From NCBI GenBank assembly GCA_942159475.1, contig OW804096.1, positions 125,850,941 through 125,914,940 on the forward strand: a stretch of DNA of 64,000 nt. The letters run 5' to 3'. Numbering within the stretch: position 1 is the first letter of the stretch; every line of letters begins with the position of its first letter. Below the pieces are notes generated by a model that made no database searches, was not told where the DNA came from, and saw nothing but the letters and a program-made list of their open reading frames with translations. Positions 50,923 through 60,570 of this stretch are shown piece by piece. The translations under genes and the position numbers were made by a program. This DNA is from Sthenelais limicola. Taxonomy: Eukaryota; Annelida; Polychaeta; Phyllodocida; Sigalionidae.

Positions 50923-53900
50923 GGTTGGGGCTGTGGTGGGGGTGACGGTGGGGGTGGGGGTGTAGGTGGTGGTGATGGTGGTGGCGATGGTGGGGGTATA
51001 CAGGGCAGCTTCCTCGGCCTCTGCACGGGCGAAGTGGGCGTGGCTGGGTTTGGTGAGGAGTCAGGCCTTTCCCTCTTAGTAGAGCCTAGAGGGTGGAACA
51101 CTTTGATCCTCTTTTCAGTGCATTCAGAGGTGGTGGTCAAAGCCTTGGGTTTAGGGCACTTGGTTGGGGTCTCTATCCTCCCTCTTTTTGCCCTTGACCT
51201 TGTAACAGGACCTGGTGGTGGTGTGCGCGGGGGAGCAGTCTCCACAGCAACGGCTGGTGGCAGGGGTCGGCGCAATGTAACTGGCTTAGGTGAAGCTAGT
51301 ACTAGCACCTTCTCCCTCGGCGGTCGCTGCTGGGGTGGGCGTGGCACTTGTTGTGGTTGAGGTGGGCGTGGCACTTGGTCCTCGTCCTCCACATGCATGT
51401 GCTCGTCCTCTGGTTGCTCTGCTCTCGCTTGGTCTTCCTGTTCTATCTGAATTGGAGGAGGCATGTTTGGTATGGGTAAATAAACAGTGTCGGGCACTGC
51501 CCTAGGCTGGGGTGGGGGAGGTGGTGGAACATGAACTTGTTGAGCTTTTTGGGCTTGTCTCCGAGCCTTATTTCTCTTTCCTTGACCCGCCCTCGGTTGC
51601 CTAGTTCTCAGGATATCCCATTCTATTTCCCCAGATACCATTTTTACCCTATCCCTATTTATACGCCTGCGTTCACCCTGGGGTCCCCTCATAGTTAGGG
51701 TGGTACCCCTTATCCCCGTTATTACATAACCATGATCCCACTTGGGATCTAATGGAGCGCTGGTGCCTGATAGCACCACCACATGATCCCCTATTTTTAG
51801 ATCCTTTGCATTGGCTCTGGCCCTTAATCTCTCATAATTAGCCACTCTACTGGCCTCAGTGCGCTCAGCAGCTTCTCTGAACGCATCTGTTAAGGCCTGT
51901 AGGCGCTCACTGAGTACGGCATCTTCTGTTCCCTCTGGAGTGGGGAATATTTTAGAAAAGGGATATCTTGGATTGGTGCCAAAAGTTAAAAAATATGGTG
52001 TAAAACCAGTTACACAAGAAGTGGAGACTCTATGTGCCCAGAGGGTTGGACCTAAATGGCTCTCCCACTCTGCTGGTCTTGCATTGATGAATTTTCTTAG
52101 TATATTTTTAAAAGTTTTGTTAAATCTTTCAATTTTACCATTTGTCTGGGGGTGAAAAGCTGTAGAATGCCTTACTTCAGTGCCTATGGATTTAAGGTAC
52201 CCTTCCACTTGCTGGTTCATAAATTCAAGTCCCCGGTCGGTGATGAGCACCTCTGGGGGGCCATACCTAGGGACATATTCATTAGCCAGATAATCAGCAA
52301 TGTTTTTAGCTGCTTTGGAGGGTATGGGTTTGACTTCTACCCAGCCAGTTGCGTGATCTATTACAGTCAAGATGTATCTATTACCTTTATCAGAGACTGG
52401 GAAGGGACCACAGAGATCCATTCCCAGTATCTGACCAGGATATTTTGCTATTGGCATCGCAGTAGGAGGTACACGCGCCCTACCCACTCTGTTTACAGCA
52501 CACCTAGCGCATCGGATTAAGACATTATAGGTATCTCTTCTCATGGTGGGCCATTTATAAGCCTCTTGGATCCTATCTAGGGTCTTCCTCATGCCCTGGT
52601 GGCCTACTTCAGTGTGGGCGCGCCTCACTACTCTATGCCTAGCTGAGGGTGGCAGGACCAGGCGGGGGTAGGCTGGCTTGCCTGGGGGAGGGGTGAGAGT
52701 AAACAGCATGCCATCAATTATGGTGTAATCCCCCTCATCCTCCCTCCCCTGTTGAAATTGTTCCAACTCCCTCTGTTCTAAACGTATTTTGTCTTTCTCG
52801 AGTTTATCAAATTCCCAAGGAATTTCATCTATCTCCTCCAAGGCACAGACTTCAAGAGAACTGAGAGTCGGCCCTTCCTTCTTGGGGTTTGTTTTTATTC
52901 GAGAAAGCATGTCTGCCCGGATATTGTTTGCCCCTTTTCTATATTCAATGGGAGCCCCAAACTCTGCTATTAATACCGCCCATCTTTGAATTTTGGTGTT
53001 TTTAACTTCTCCCACAAACAGAGACTTTAAAGGCTTGTGGTCAGTGTAAATTTTGAATTCGCTACCCTGTAGATAAGGTCTGAGCTTGTTTAAGGCATAC
53101 ACGATTGCATAAGCTTCCTTTTCAATCGTAGCCCAATTGAGTTGTGGCCCAGAGAGTTGTTTAGAGATATACTGAACTGGCCTCTCTATGCCTTCACTAT
53201 CAGACTGGACCAATATGGCCCCTATTGCGTAATCACACGCATCGCTATAGAGACGATAAGGCTTATCCAACTGGGGGTGCGCCATTACTCTATCTGAAGT
53301 TAGTAATTCCTTCAGAGTTTCAAATGAGCTTTGCTGCTCTTCCAACCATTCGAACCTGGCATACTTTTTGGTAAGTTTGACCAAGGGATGAGCTACCTTA
53401 GCATAATCTGGGATACATTGACGGTAATACCCAGTCATTCCTAGGAAGGAGCGAATTCCGCTCACATCCTCTGGAGGTAGCATATCCCTGATAGCACTAC
53501 ATTTATCTGGGTGGGAATTAATTCCATCTTTTGAAACTTGGTAGCCGAGGAGATCTACCTTCTCTTGTTTGAAAATACATTTACTCTTTTTGACTGTAAT
53601 TCCGTATTCTTCTAATTTATCAAACACCAGAGCCAAATGGTGATCATGCTCCTCTTCAGATTTGGAATAGATTACAATATCATCTATGAAAGTCATGCAA
53701 AATTTGCCAATAAATTCCGAAAACATTTTGTTCATGGCCCGTTGAAAGACGGCTGGTGCGTTAGTGAGTCCAAAAGGCATCCTACGGAATTGAAATAGGC
53801 CCCTATGACACACAAACGCTGTCTTTTCCATGCTATCCGGGTCCATCTCCACTTGCCAGTAGCCGCTTTTTAGGTCGATGGTGGAAAAGACAGTTGATCC

Positions 53901-54674
53901 TGCTAAACTGTCAAAAATATCTTGAATATTTGGAAGTGGATGAGCATCCTTTTTGCTTACAGAGTTTAGTTTTCTGAAATCGACACAAGGTCTATTGCTC
54001 CCATCTTTCTTTGGGACCAACAATATCGGGCTTCCCCATGCTGAGCTGCTGGGTTCTATTACTCCCAGCTCCAGCATTTCATCTAATTCTTTATCTACAA
54101 GTTTTCTCTTGGCCAGGGGCAAACGATAGGGGCGTTGATTAATTGGGCGCGCATTTCCAGTATCTATGTGCATTTTCACATCTTTAAAGGTACCTAATTT
54201 TCCCTGCTTTCCTATGCCAAAAACAGCGGGGTATTTTTCTTCCCATGCTTCTGCCTCTGTGTGGATAGAGGCGAATTCTTGATCTGCACTACCCACTTGT
54301 TGCCTTCTGTAACTTTTTCCTTCCAAAATTACCTTTCTTTTTCTGAAGCTAATTTGGGCATCTAATATAAATAAGGCATCATCCCCCAGAAGCAGTTCAT
54401 GGTGAAGTTTTCTTACAATATAAACTGGAAATGAGCTACCCCCCAAGTTAACTATCGCCTGCCCTTCAGTTTTAAGATCATGACCAGAGAGTGATTTAAG
54501 AGATTCCCCCTTTGTCAATACGAGAGGCCGATGATGGGTTTTGCAAAAGGCTCTCCATACATCCTCCCGCATTAGACTCCTTGATGCGCCGGTATCAATG
54601 AGGGCACGCATCTCCATCCCCGCCACTGAGATGGAGAGGCAGAACCTCTCATCCGGCGTTTCTATTCCCCCTGG
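50850..54674 (-). CDS. pol: Pol polyprotein: PR-RT-RNase H-integrase
   Basis: It copies element RNA into DNA and inserts it. The frame opens at 54674 just after a TAA; the first ATG or GTG lies near 54626, and residues are counted from there. Protease LIDTGAS at 9-15. RT with TIDLKSGYW (Asp 251) and active-site FIDD (315-316). RNase H with YSDA (Asp 462), Glu 504 and YTDH (Asp 529). Integrase zinc finger HX4HX29CX2C (671-709) and exact DD35E catalytic triad (Asp 737, Asp 797, Glu 833). After about residue 1010 there is an unusual tail of some 250 residues, rich in proline, with long Pro runs and basic patches. No internal stop. The frame is -1 to gag, with a 13-bp overlap of open frames containing a G5 run. 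Confidence 0.98.
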   Translation of the reverse strand, partial: PGGIETPDERFCLSISVAGMEMRALIDTGASRSLMREDVWRAFCKTHHRPLVLTKGESLKSLSGHDLKTEGQAIVNLGGSSFPVYIVRKLHHELLLGDDALFILDAQISFRKRKVILEGKSYRRQQVGSADQEFASIHTEAEAWEEKYPAVFGIGKQGKLGTFKDVKMHIDTGNARPINQRPYRLPLAKRKLVDKELDEMLELGVIEPSSSAWGSPILLVPKKDGSNRPCVDFRKLNSVSKKDAHPLPNIQDIFDSLAGSTVFSTIDLKSGYWQVEMDPDSMEKTAFVCHRGLFQFRRMPFGLTNAPAVFQRAMNKMFSEFIGKFCMTFIDDIVIYSKSEEEHDHHLALVFDKLEEYGITVKKSKCIFKQEKVDLLGYQVSKDGINSHPDKCSAIRDMLPPEDVSGIRSFLGMTGYYRQCIPDYAKVAHPLVKLTKKYARFEWLEEQQSSFETLKELLTSDRVMAHPQLDKPYRLYSDACDYAIGAILVQSDSEGIERPVQYISKQLSGPQLNWATIEKEAYAIVYALNKLRPYLQGSEFKIYTDHKPLKSLFVGEVKNTKIQRWAVLIAEFGAPIEYRKGANNIRADMLSRIKTNPKKEGPTLSSLEVCALEEIDEIPWEFDKLEKDKIRLEQRELEQFQQGREDEGDYTIIDGMLFTLTPPPGKPAYPRLVLPPSARHRVVRRAHTEVGHQGMRKTLDRIQEAYKWPTMRRDTYNVLIRCARCAVNRVGRARVPPTAMPIAKYPGQILGMDLCGPFPVSDKGNRYILTVIDHATGWVEVKPIPSKAAKNIADYLANEYVPRYGPPEVLITDRGLEFMNQQVEGYLKSIGTEVRHSTAFHPQTNGKIERFNKTFKNILRKFINARPAEWESHLGPTLWAHRVSTSCVTGFTPYFLTFGTNPRYPFSKIFPTPEGTEDAVLSERLQALTDAFREAAERTEASRVANYERLRARANAKDLKIGDHVVVLSGTSAPLDPKWDHGYVITGIRGTTLTMRGPQGERRRINRDRVKMVSGEIEWDILRTRQPRAGQGKRNKARRQAQKAQQVHVPPPPPPQPRAVPDTVYLPIPNMPPPIQIEQEDQARAEQPEDEHMHVEDEDQVPRPPQPQQVPRPPQQRPPREKVLVLASPKPVTLRRPLPPAVAVETAPPRTPPPGPVTRSRAKRGRIETPTKCPKPKALTTTSECTEKRIKVFHPLGSTKRERPDSSPNPATPTSPVQRPRKLPCIPPPSPPPSPPPTPPPPPSPPPQPQPWEFDPGAPPVTDFSQPTPSSPSS

Positions 54675-55840
54675 TTAACATATTTGGCTGGCTTTTGAGT
54701 GGTAGAGGCCATCTGCATGGCTGCCACCACTGCAGCCTGTACATGTGCATAGCGGTGGGACAATTCTCTTGCGAAGTGTCCCTCCTCCCCACACTCATAA
54801 CAGACATTTTTACCCCTAAACCTCTTCCCTCCTCCCTGCTTATTTTTTTCCGGTCCTGGATTATCATTTCCCTTCCCCTTCCCTTTCCCTGGGTGATTTA
54901 CTACCTGAGAACTGGCGATCGGGGGTGGGGGATAGGACGTGTTGAAATATGGGGGATACATAGGCAACATGGGTGTCTGAAAGGGGTACTGGGGTGCTGC
55001 ACCTGATTGGGGAACGATCGCTGTGGGGTTGGATGGTTTCCCCGTCTCCATCCTCTCTACTAATTTCGTAAGGTAATTCACCTTAGACTCCAAATCAGCT
55101 ATCAGCTTCCAATCTGAAGCATCTGTGGGATTTGGCCCAGAGGGGGCCATTTTCTTAGGGAGGATAGCCCCAATTTCCATTGGTTCATCCTTCCTATCCC
55201 CTCTGGTAGGTTGTCCTGCCAGAGCGAATGTGTGAGCCGCAGCTGAGGCTTGTCTTATTGCCTCAGCCAGGGTATCAGGGCGAGCAGCAAATACGTCATG
55301 ACGTATTTGCTCATCCCTGAGTCCCAACACAAAATTCCTGACCAACGTCTCTTGGACTATCTCGTGGTCCAGGTTATCCACGCTGTAAGCCCTCTGAGAC
55401 GCTAGTTGGAACTTGCGTCCGTATTGTTTTGCATCCTCATATGGGAGCTGATAGAGATCGGTGAGCCTTGCTCGCAGCTGCTGTTCCTCCTCTTCATTCA
55501 TGAAGAGGCGGAAAATCTCAGCCCTCGCCAGATCCCATGTCCTATTGGCCGGTACCTGTAGGAATCCTGCCACGCACCTCGCTAGAGGCCCGCTGGCAAG
55601 AGTTCCCAAAAGCTCTAGAGTGAGCGTATCATTCGCTACACAGTAGGCTTTTGCCCTGCTTATTCCATCTAGCCACTCTCTCAAGGTGTCCTTATTGGAC
55701 CCATCATTTACTCCTAGCATGGCGCCATGGCGTTCCATGCGCCTTCTGACCTCCTTAATAGCTGCAAACCTGGCCCTCCTTTGACCCTCGTCAAGCATGG
55801 CCAAGTCCGCGGCATTGAGATCCCAATTGATGTCCGCCAT
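54662..55840 (-). CDS. gag: Gag structural protein
   Basis: Forms the capsid and binds genomic RNA. The protein is 392 residues, starting MADINWDLN after AAAAC in a good initiation context. Residues about 80-215 resemble the Retrotrans_gag capsid region, and EPMEIG, a motif common in Ty3/Gypsy Gag, follows. A Lys/Gly-rich linker leads to one zinc knuckle, CYECGEEGHFARE, whose fourth ligand should be Cys four residues after His but reads Leu. In the adjacent frame a Cys codon sits at that spot, so either a lineage variant or a small indel is possible. The gene stops at TAG (54662-54664), just past a G5 run usable for -1 slippage into pol. Confidence 0.95.
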   Translation of the reverse strand: MADINWDLNAADLAMLDEGQRRARFAAIKEVRRRMERHGAMLGVNDGSNKDTLREWLDGISRAKAYCVANDTLTLELLGTLASGPLARCVAGFLQVPANRTWDLARAEIFRLFMNEEEEQQLRARLTDLYQLPYEDAKQYGRKFQLASQRAYSVDNLDHEIVQETLVRNFVLGLRDEQIRHDVFAARPDTLAEAIRQASAAAHTFALAGQPTRGDRKDEPMEIGAILPKKMAPSGPNPTDASDWKLIADLESKVNYLTKLVERMETGKPSNPTAIVPQSGAAPQYPFQTPMLPMYPPYFNTSYPPPPIASSQVVNHPGKGKGKGNDNPGPEKNKQGGGKRFRGKNVCYECGEEGHFARELSHRYAHVQAAVVAAMQMASTTQKPAKYVNQGE

Positions 55841-56182
55841 GTTTTACACTTTGTTGAGAGAGTGAGAGTAAAGAAAAAAAAAGAAAACTAGATGGCACAA
55901 GGTACAGAGTTATAACCAACAGAACCCAGAACCTAGCAAAGTTTTTACCCCGAACATTGCTCACCCACTCTCCTTGTATTATGAGTGTTTGAGTGTGATC
56001 ATTCTCCCAACCCTATACAGTGGCCCAGATCCACCCTCCATACATCCCATAAATACAATTTATAAGCTCAATCAGAGTTTTTAGAGTTCCACTCACCTAC
56101 TCTTCCAGCTCATCCTGCCTCTCCTAGGCTATGTCTCACTTCCAGTCAGAAGATTGGGTTGTTGCTCAACTTAGCAACAAGT

Positions 56183-56200
56183 CCCAGAAGTGGTTCGCCA
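56183..56200 (-). other. Primer binding site
   Basis: One base inside the 5' LTR, the minus strand reads TGGCGAACCACTTCTGGG. TGG is the expected complement of a tRNA CCA end, and position is canonical. I cannot match the rest with confidence to a common animal tRNA 3' end, so the primer is unassigned. Confidence 0.7.
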
Positions 56201-56201
56201 G

Positions 56202-56786
56202 TGTAAAGAATACTAAGGGTTTTTAGCCCATAGGTTCAGTAAGATGAAGAAGTGAGACAAGAAGTCCGAGGTTGTAGTTCGTCTGGATTCGGCCTAGGCG
56301 GTGGTGACTCAGCGAGTAACAGAGTACCTAGGTCCGAATGGTCACTTTATTTTATACTCCACAATCATGAATTATTCATACAGTCAAACCCAGGAAATAT
56401 TCCACTAGCTCTTCCCCTTCCCTCTAATTGGTTGAGGGAGAGAGAATCTTCCTTGCCCACACGCCGACCTCTGCTCCCCAGGCAGAGACCATATATGGAA
56501 TGCATGCAGGTCGGATCCCTCTCCTCAGCCTTCCCCCTCCCACCCCTTACTCATGGATCCCATGGCTCGTGCCAGCCCCCCCCCCCCCCTCCCTCTTAGC
56601 CCTTCCCCCCTCTTGATACCCCAGAGCAGTGTATAAGTAATTAGGTTGGGCTGGGGGAGGTGGGGTGAGCCCTGAGTGGCTCATCTCCCCCTCCCTCCTG
56701 GCCAGGCCACGTGTGGCGTGCGTGCCCTGACCATGATCAGGGCTAAATAGGTCGGGTCTGGGATCCAAAGATGCCAATTCTTTACA
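56202..56786 (-). repeat. 5' LTR (585 bp)
   Basis: Promoter-bearing LTR of the minus-strand element. See the 3' LTR for differences. The minus strand carries a 14-G run and a G/A-rich U3. TGTAAAGAAT and its complement close the ends. Confidence 0.98.
56346..56356 (-). promoter_or_regulatory. LTR TATA box overlapping poly(A) signal
   Basis: The minus strand reads TATAAAATAAA, preceded by GGAG. It supplies a TATA box and, overlapping it, AATAAA. In the 3' LTR the same string is at 47606-47616. Transcription would then begin about 25-30 bp further along, leaving roughly 115 bp of R-U5 before the LTR end. This compact arrangement is inferred from sequence only. Confidence 0.65.
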
Positions 56787-56911
56787 ACATTTATTGAATT
56801 GACGCAGTACCAAAAATATTAATTTACTCAGATATACTGGTGTCTATCATTTCAGCCTAATTTTTCAGAATTGTGGAGCTGCCGATTGTGCATTTTTTAA
56901 TGGCCTGGCGC
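56787..56911. mobile_element. 235-bp MITE, copy D, right part
   Basis: Continues the MITE copy split by the LTR element: ACTCAGATATAC, CAGCCTAATTTTTCAGAATT and GAGCTGCCGATTGTGCATT match the right half of copies A-C. Together with 47366-47461, less the 4-bp duplication, the copy is about 217 bp. Confidence 0.8.
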
Positions 56912-56919
56912 ATACACAT

Positions 56920-59390
56920 CTATATGTCATTGAGGAAGATAATAGAATGTATATTCAATATGATATAGAGAGTGATTGAATCTTACCTAGGGAATATTAC
57001 TTATTCATTTGAACCCTATCCAAATGTGTTATAGGAGGAGAATGATAGTCCCATTCTCCGTGGCATTTGATAACGGGAACACGAGTTATTTTTAGGGGCG
57101 AGTTTACTAACAGGATGCATACCACAAAAGGGCATAGTGAAAAGGACTGATTCAGTTTGTGTACGTTAAAGTGTTATGGAATGGAATGTCAGAACAATTT
57201 GTTTCCTCGGTCTATGGTATAAAAGAATAGTTATTATCAGTTTACAAAAAACAGAACCCTTTCTCATCCCACAGGTACATCAATTCCTCCACAATATCCA
57301 TGATAAATAAATATATCAGACATACTAATAAAAATTGAGAATACGAACGCTGTTGGGGATCAATAAATACAAAAATAATGAGTATTTGTATCAGCTGGGG
57401 TTTATACAAACAAGACAGAATCAGTGCTACTCCATACAAGCTGATCAAGATTGAGGTTTCGAAGCGATGAAATGCATGTAGTCCACGAATTTCACTCTAC
57501 CACTCGATGTACTACCAAATTTGAGCTGTCAGTTAATAATGTCATATTTATGAAGAGGAGCAGCTGCATCCCCATGATTAATATATAAAGGCAATCTAAT
57601 CACACACAACTAATATCCCCGGGACCGTATTAAAGTGACACATGCCACTGAGCTCCCGATTTGGGGAAAGTTTGCCTGAATTTCAACTATGTTCTAGATT
57701 AGTATATTTGTAATGTATACCCGGGAGCATTAATGTAGGAATTACATATACTGTGTGTATTTAAGAGTTTAAAACTCCAATTTCGTAGGGTGCCACAGGC
57801 ACCCTGACCCAACTGCCAGACAGTTAGGGAAGGTCCCCGACGCCTCTTATCTTAATGAGTTAAGTGATACCAGCTGGATGGGACAGGGTAGATATCTCAC
57901 TATGTACCTCCTGCCTCGCTCCTACTTCACCATGCACTGAGGGCAGCACCTTATGGTCAAGTTACTTCTCTCTCAGATTTGAATTCCTCAATGGAATCTC
58001 TGACACATTCTTCGTTAACAAATATCAATTAATCTAAGGAATATATAGAGTTGGTATTCCACACTAATGTTCTTACTTGTGCAGGTAATCGAAAACTACA
58101 AACATATTTCTAAATGATATATATAGTCAAATAGTGACCTTAGCCACTTTTTAATGTATACCCTGCTCGCTACAAACATCGGTTCGTGAGATAGGGAATA
58201 GATCAATGTAATTGGGATATTAGCATTACAAACGAGACATATTGAAGTTAAGGAAATTGCATTTTCATGAGACTGTTTGGAAGTCAGATTTCAGGTGGAT
58301 TACTAGAGTTCAGCACAGGATTTCTTCGCAATTAATTAATGCATCAAATAGTATGCTCATTTGCCATTTCCTAACCATGGTGCAACTCTAACTGCGGAGT
58401 CTAGAGGTACGAGTTTCGCCAATGTGGATAGCAGTTTTCACTGAGTCTAGAGATGTTTTATTCAACATTCCTCACATCGTAAAATATACCTTAACTTTAG
58501 ACTTGCTTAGACTTTTGATTTGTTAAAAGTCGAAATTAAAAGTAAAATAAAATCTGTCATATTAGAACCATTACGTATTAGAGTCACTATATCATACTAC
58601 TCCAAGTGAGGGATCATAAAACATAACTATCAGTGGATGGGAAACACTTAACCTGCCATTGTCAGGAACGGGGCTATCTACATCTCTGTGTCACGTGATC
58701 AAATGGCTCAAGGGTTCATTGATCCTTGCCTCTGGGTCACATGATCATTAGTTTGACCATACTTGCTTCCCAGGCTATAAACAGAGTGTTAATATCCCAA
58801 TATAAAAGGGCTTCAAAATCACAATGTCATTTTTACCCCAGATACCTTCACAAACTACATATTATATTGTCCTCTGGAAGAGGTTGACGGAAGTGTACAG
58901 AGCAGAAAACATGTAAAACAGGTAACATCACAGATTCTGAGAACATGCCTGATAAAAAAAATTGCCGTTTTCCTTATATAATATGAATATAGTGAAAGAC
59001 AAAAATGTGTGACGGTGTTGACCGACAATCAGAAGGTTTTTACAATACACAGTTGGGCATACATCTACCCATGGGACACGCCCAATATACACAATTTCAC
59101 AGTACCGCACAGCTCTCATTATGTTTGATTTAAATTATATTATCCCTATATCTTAAAAACAAGCACTGGGGCTCACTGAGGATGTGTTTGTATCTTTATT
59201 ACCAACAACACTTCAAGAACTATACACTAAAGTTTCAGAAAAAAGGCATATATACATTTCCACTGCCGTTTTCCTTTAACTTAGTCTTTAACAGCTAGGC
59301 AGTAAATTGGTAGATTGTTTCACGAAAAGGCACTATCTGGGTATCTAGGTGGTGCTGTGCGGTAGCTGTGTGGTCCGCGGTGCTGTGCGC
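56920..59390. other. No recognisable gene
   Basis: AT-rich intergenic-type DNA with short frames only and no further repeat recognised. Confidence 0.55.
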
Positions 59391-59401
59391 CTTCTGCTCA
59401 T

Positions 59402-59635
59402 GGGTCAGATTTTCAGAAAATGTACAATTCACCTTCACAAATCGTCTCAGATAAACCACATTTAAGACAGAAATGAGCTTCAAAGAGCAGTTTAACATAA
59501 CAGAACTGATACTTTAAATCAATGTGATACCAAATGTACTCAGATATACCCGGTATTCTTCCTTTTTAGCCTAATTTAGCAGAATTTTCTAAATGTGTAG
59601 AGCTGCCAATTGTACATTATCTGAAAATCTGACCC
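59402..59635. mobile_element. 235-bp MITE, copy B
   Basis: Full copy of the family with GGGTCAGATTTTCAGAAAA ends and TCAT target duplication (59398-59401 and 59636-59639). Same orientation as copies A and C. Confidence 0.94.
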
Positions 59636-60331
59636 TCATACCGGTAGTTTTCACAGTCTCTGGATACGACCCAAGTGTCTATATATGCCACGCAATGCCT
59701 TTGCATGAGAAAGACTTAATCTTGTAGTGGACCTAGCCCTTAATTATATTAAGCTGTTATTCTTATTGTCTACCTCTTAATTAACCTAGCTTGGCCCGAG
59801 GTAGTATTGGATTGCTTACACACGCCAGTAGCAGAGTAATTTAGACATTCTAGTTTTATTTAACCAGGTCAATTTATCAGTTATCTTGTATTTTATATTA
59901 ACAGTCGACTCTAAGTATGATATTATGATTAAGGACGATCAAGTCTTCGAGATATGAATGACTTATCATTACCATTCAATTATAACAGATTGCATCATGT
60001 ACAATCGTCTTTATTCTCATCCCGCTGTATAGTAACTGGAACTGTTGGGCCTACTTCTGTTACTTTTAACCTCTTGTGTTATTTAAACACCATACTTTAT
60101 TGCTAAGGTTGGACCATGTCCACTCCTGACTGAACTGGGTTGTTGACCTGACATAGCACTTTGTCAGGAGGACCCGAGTTGGGGAGAACTAAACAATTGA
60201 TACTAAGGAACTGTGCCTGGTGTTTATCTCTTGCCTCTGTCAAGCTCTATAGATCCAATCTGGATTAGTGGCATTACACAGGGTAGAAATCGCTACACTG
60301 TTATCTTCATCTATCGCTTTCATCTATACAT

Positions 60332-60566
60332 GGGTAAGATTTTCAGAAAATGTACAATTCGTCTTCACCAATCCTCTCAACTAACCCACACTTAAAACAA
60401 AAATGAGCTTCAGAATGCGGTTTTATTTAACAGCACTGATACTTTAAATCTATGCGATTCCAAATATATTCAAATATACCCGATATTTATAATTGTTCAG
60501 TCAAATTTAGCAGAATTTCTTAAATGTGTAGAACGGCCTATTGTACATTTTCTGAAAATATGACCC
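60332..60566. mobile_element. 235-bp MITE, copy C
   Basis: Full copy, somewhat diverged at the ends (GGGTAAG / ATGACCC), flanked by ACAT duplications (60328-60331 and 60567-60570). It lies less than 1 kb from copy B. Confidence 0.94.
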
Positions 60567-60570
60567 ACAT

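Larger units (their letters stand above)
47462..56786 (-). mobile_element. Complete Ty3/Gypsy LTR retroelement with env
   Basis: A 9,325-bp element read on the minus strand. Both LTRs start TGTAAAGAAT and end ATTCTTTACA. A 4-bp target duplication ACAT flanks it (47458-47461 and 56787-56790). Order on the minus strand: 5' LTR, primer site, gag, pol (protease-RT-RNase H-integrase, the Ty3/Gypsy order), env, about 960 bp of unknown sequence, 3' LTR. The F-type env makes it comparable to errantivirus-like Metaviridae. The LTRs differ by two substitutions and one poly-C length change, so insertion is recent. A frame break in env and an altered Gag knuckle may limit autonomy. Confidence 0.97.

Noticed and set aside
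49788..52989. Plus-strand frames inside gag-pol-env
   Set aside because: They are antisense shadows of the well-supported minus-strand pol and env genes.
47457..56791. Five-base target duplication for the LTR element
   Set aside because: The fifth base differs (CACAT versus AACAT upstream context); only ACAT is shared directly outside the TG...CA ends.
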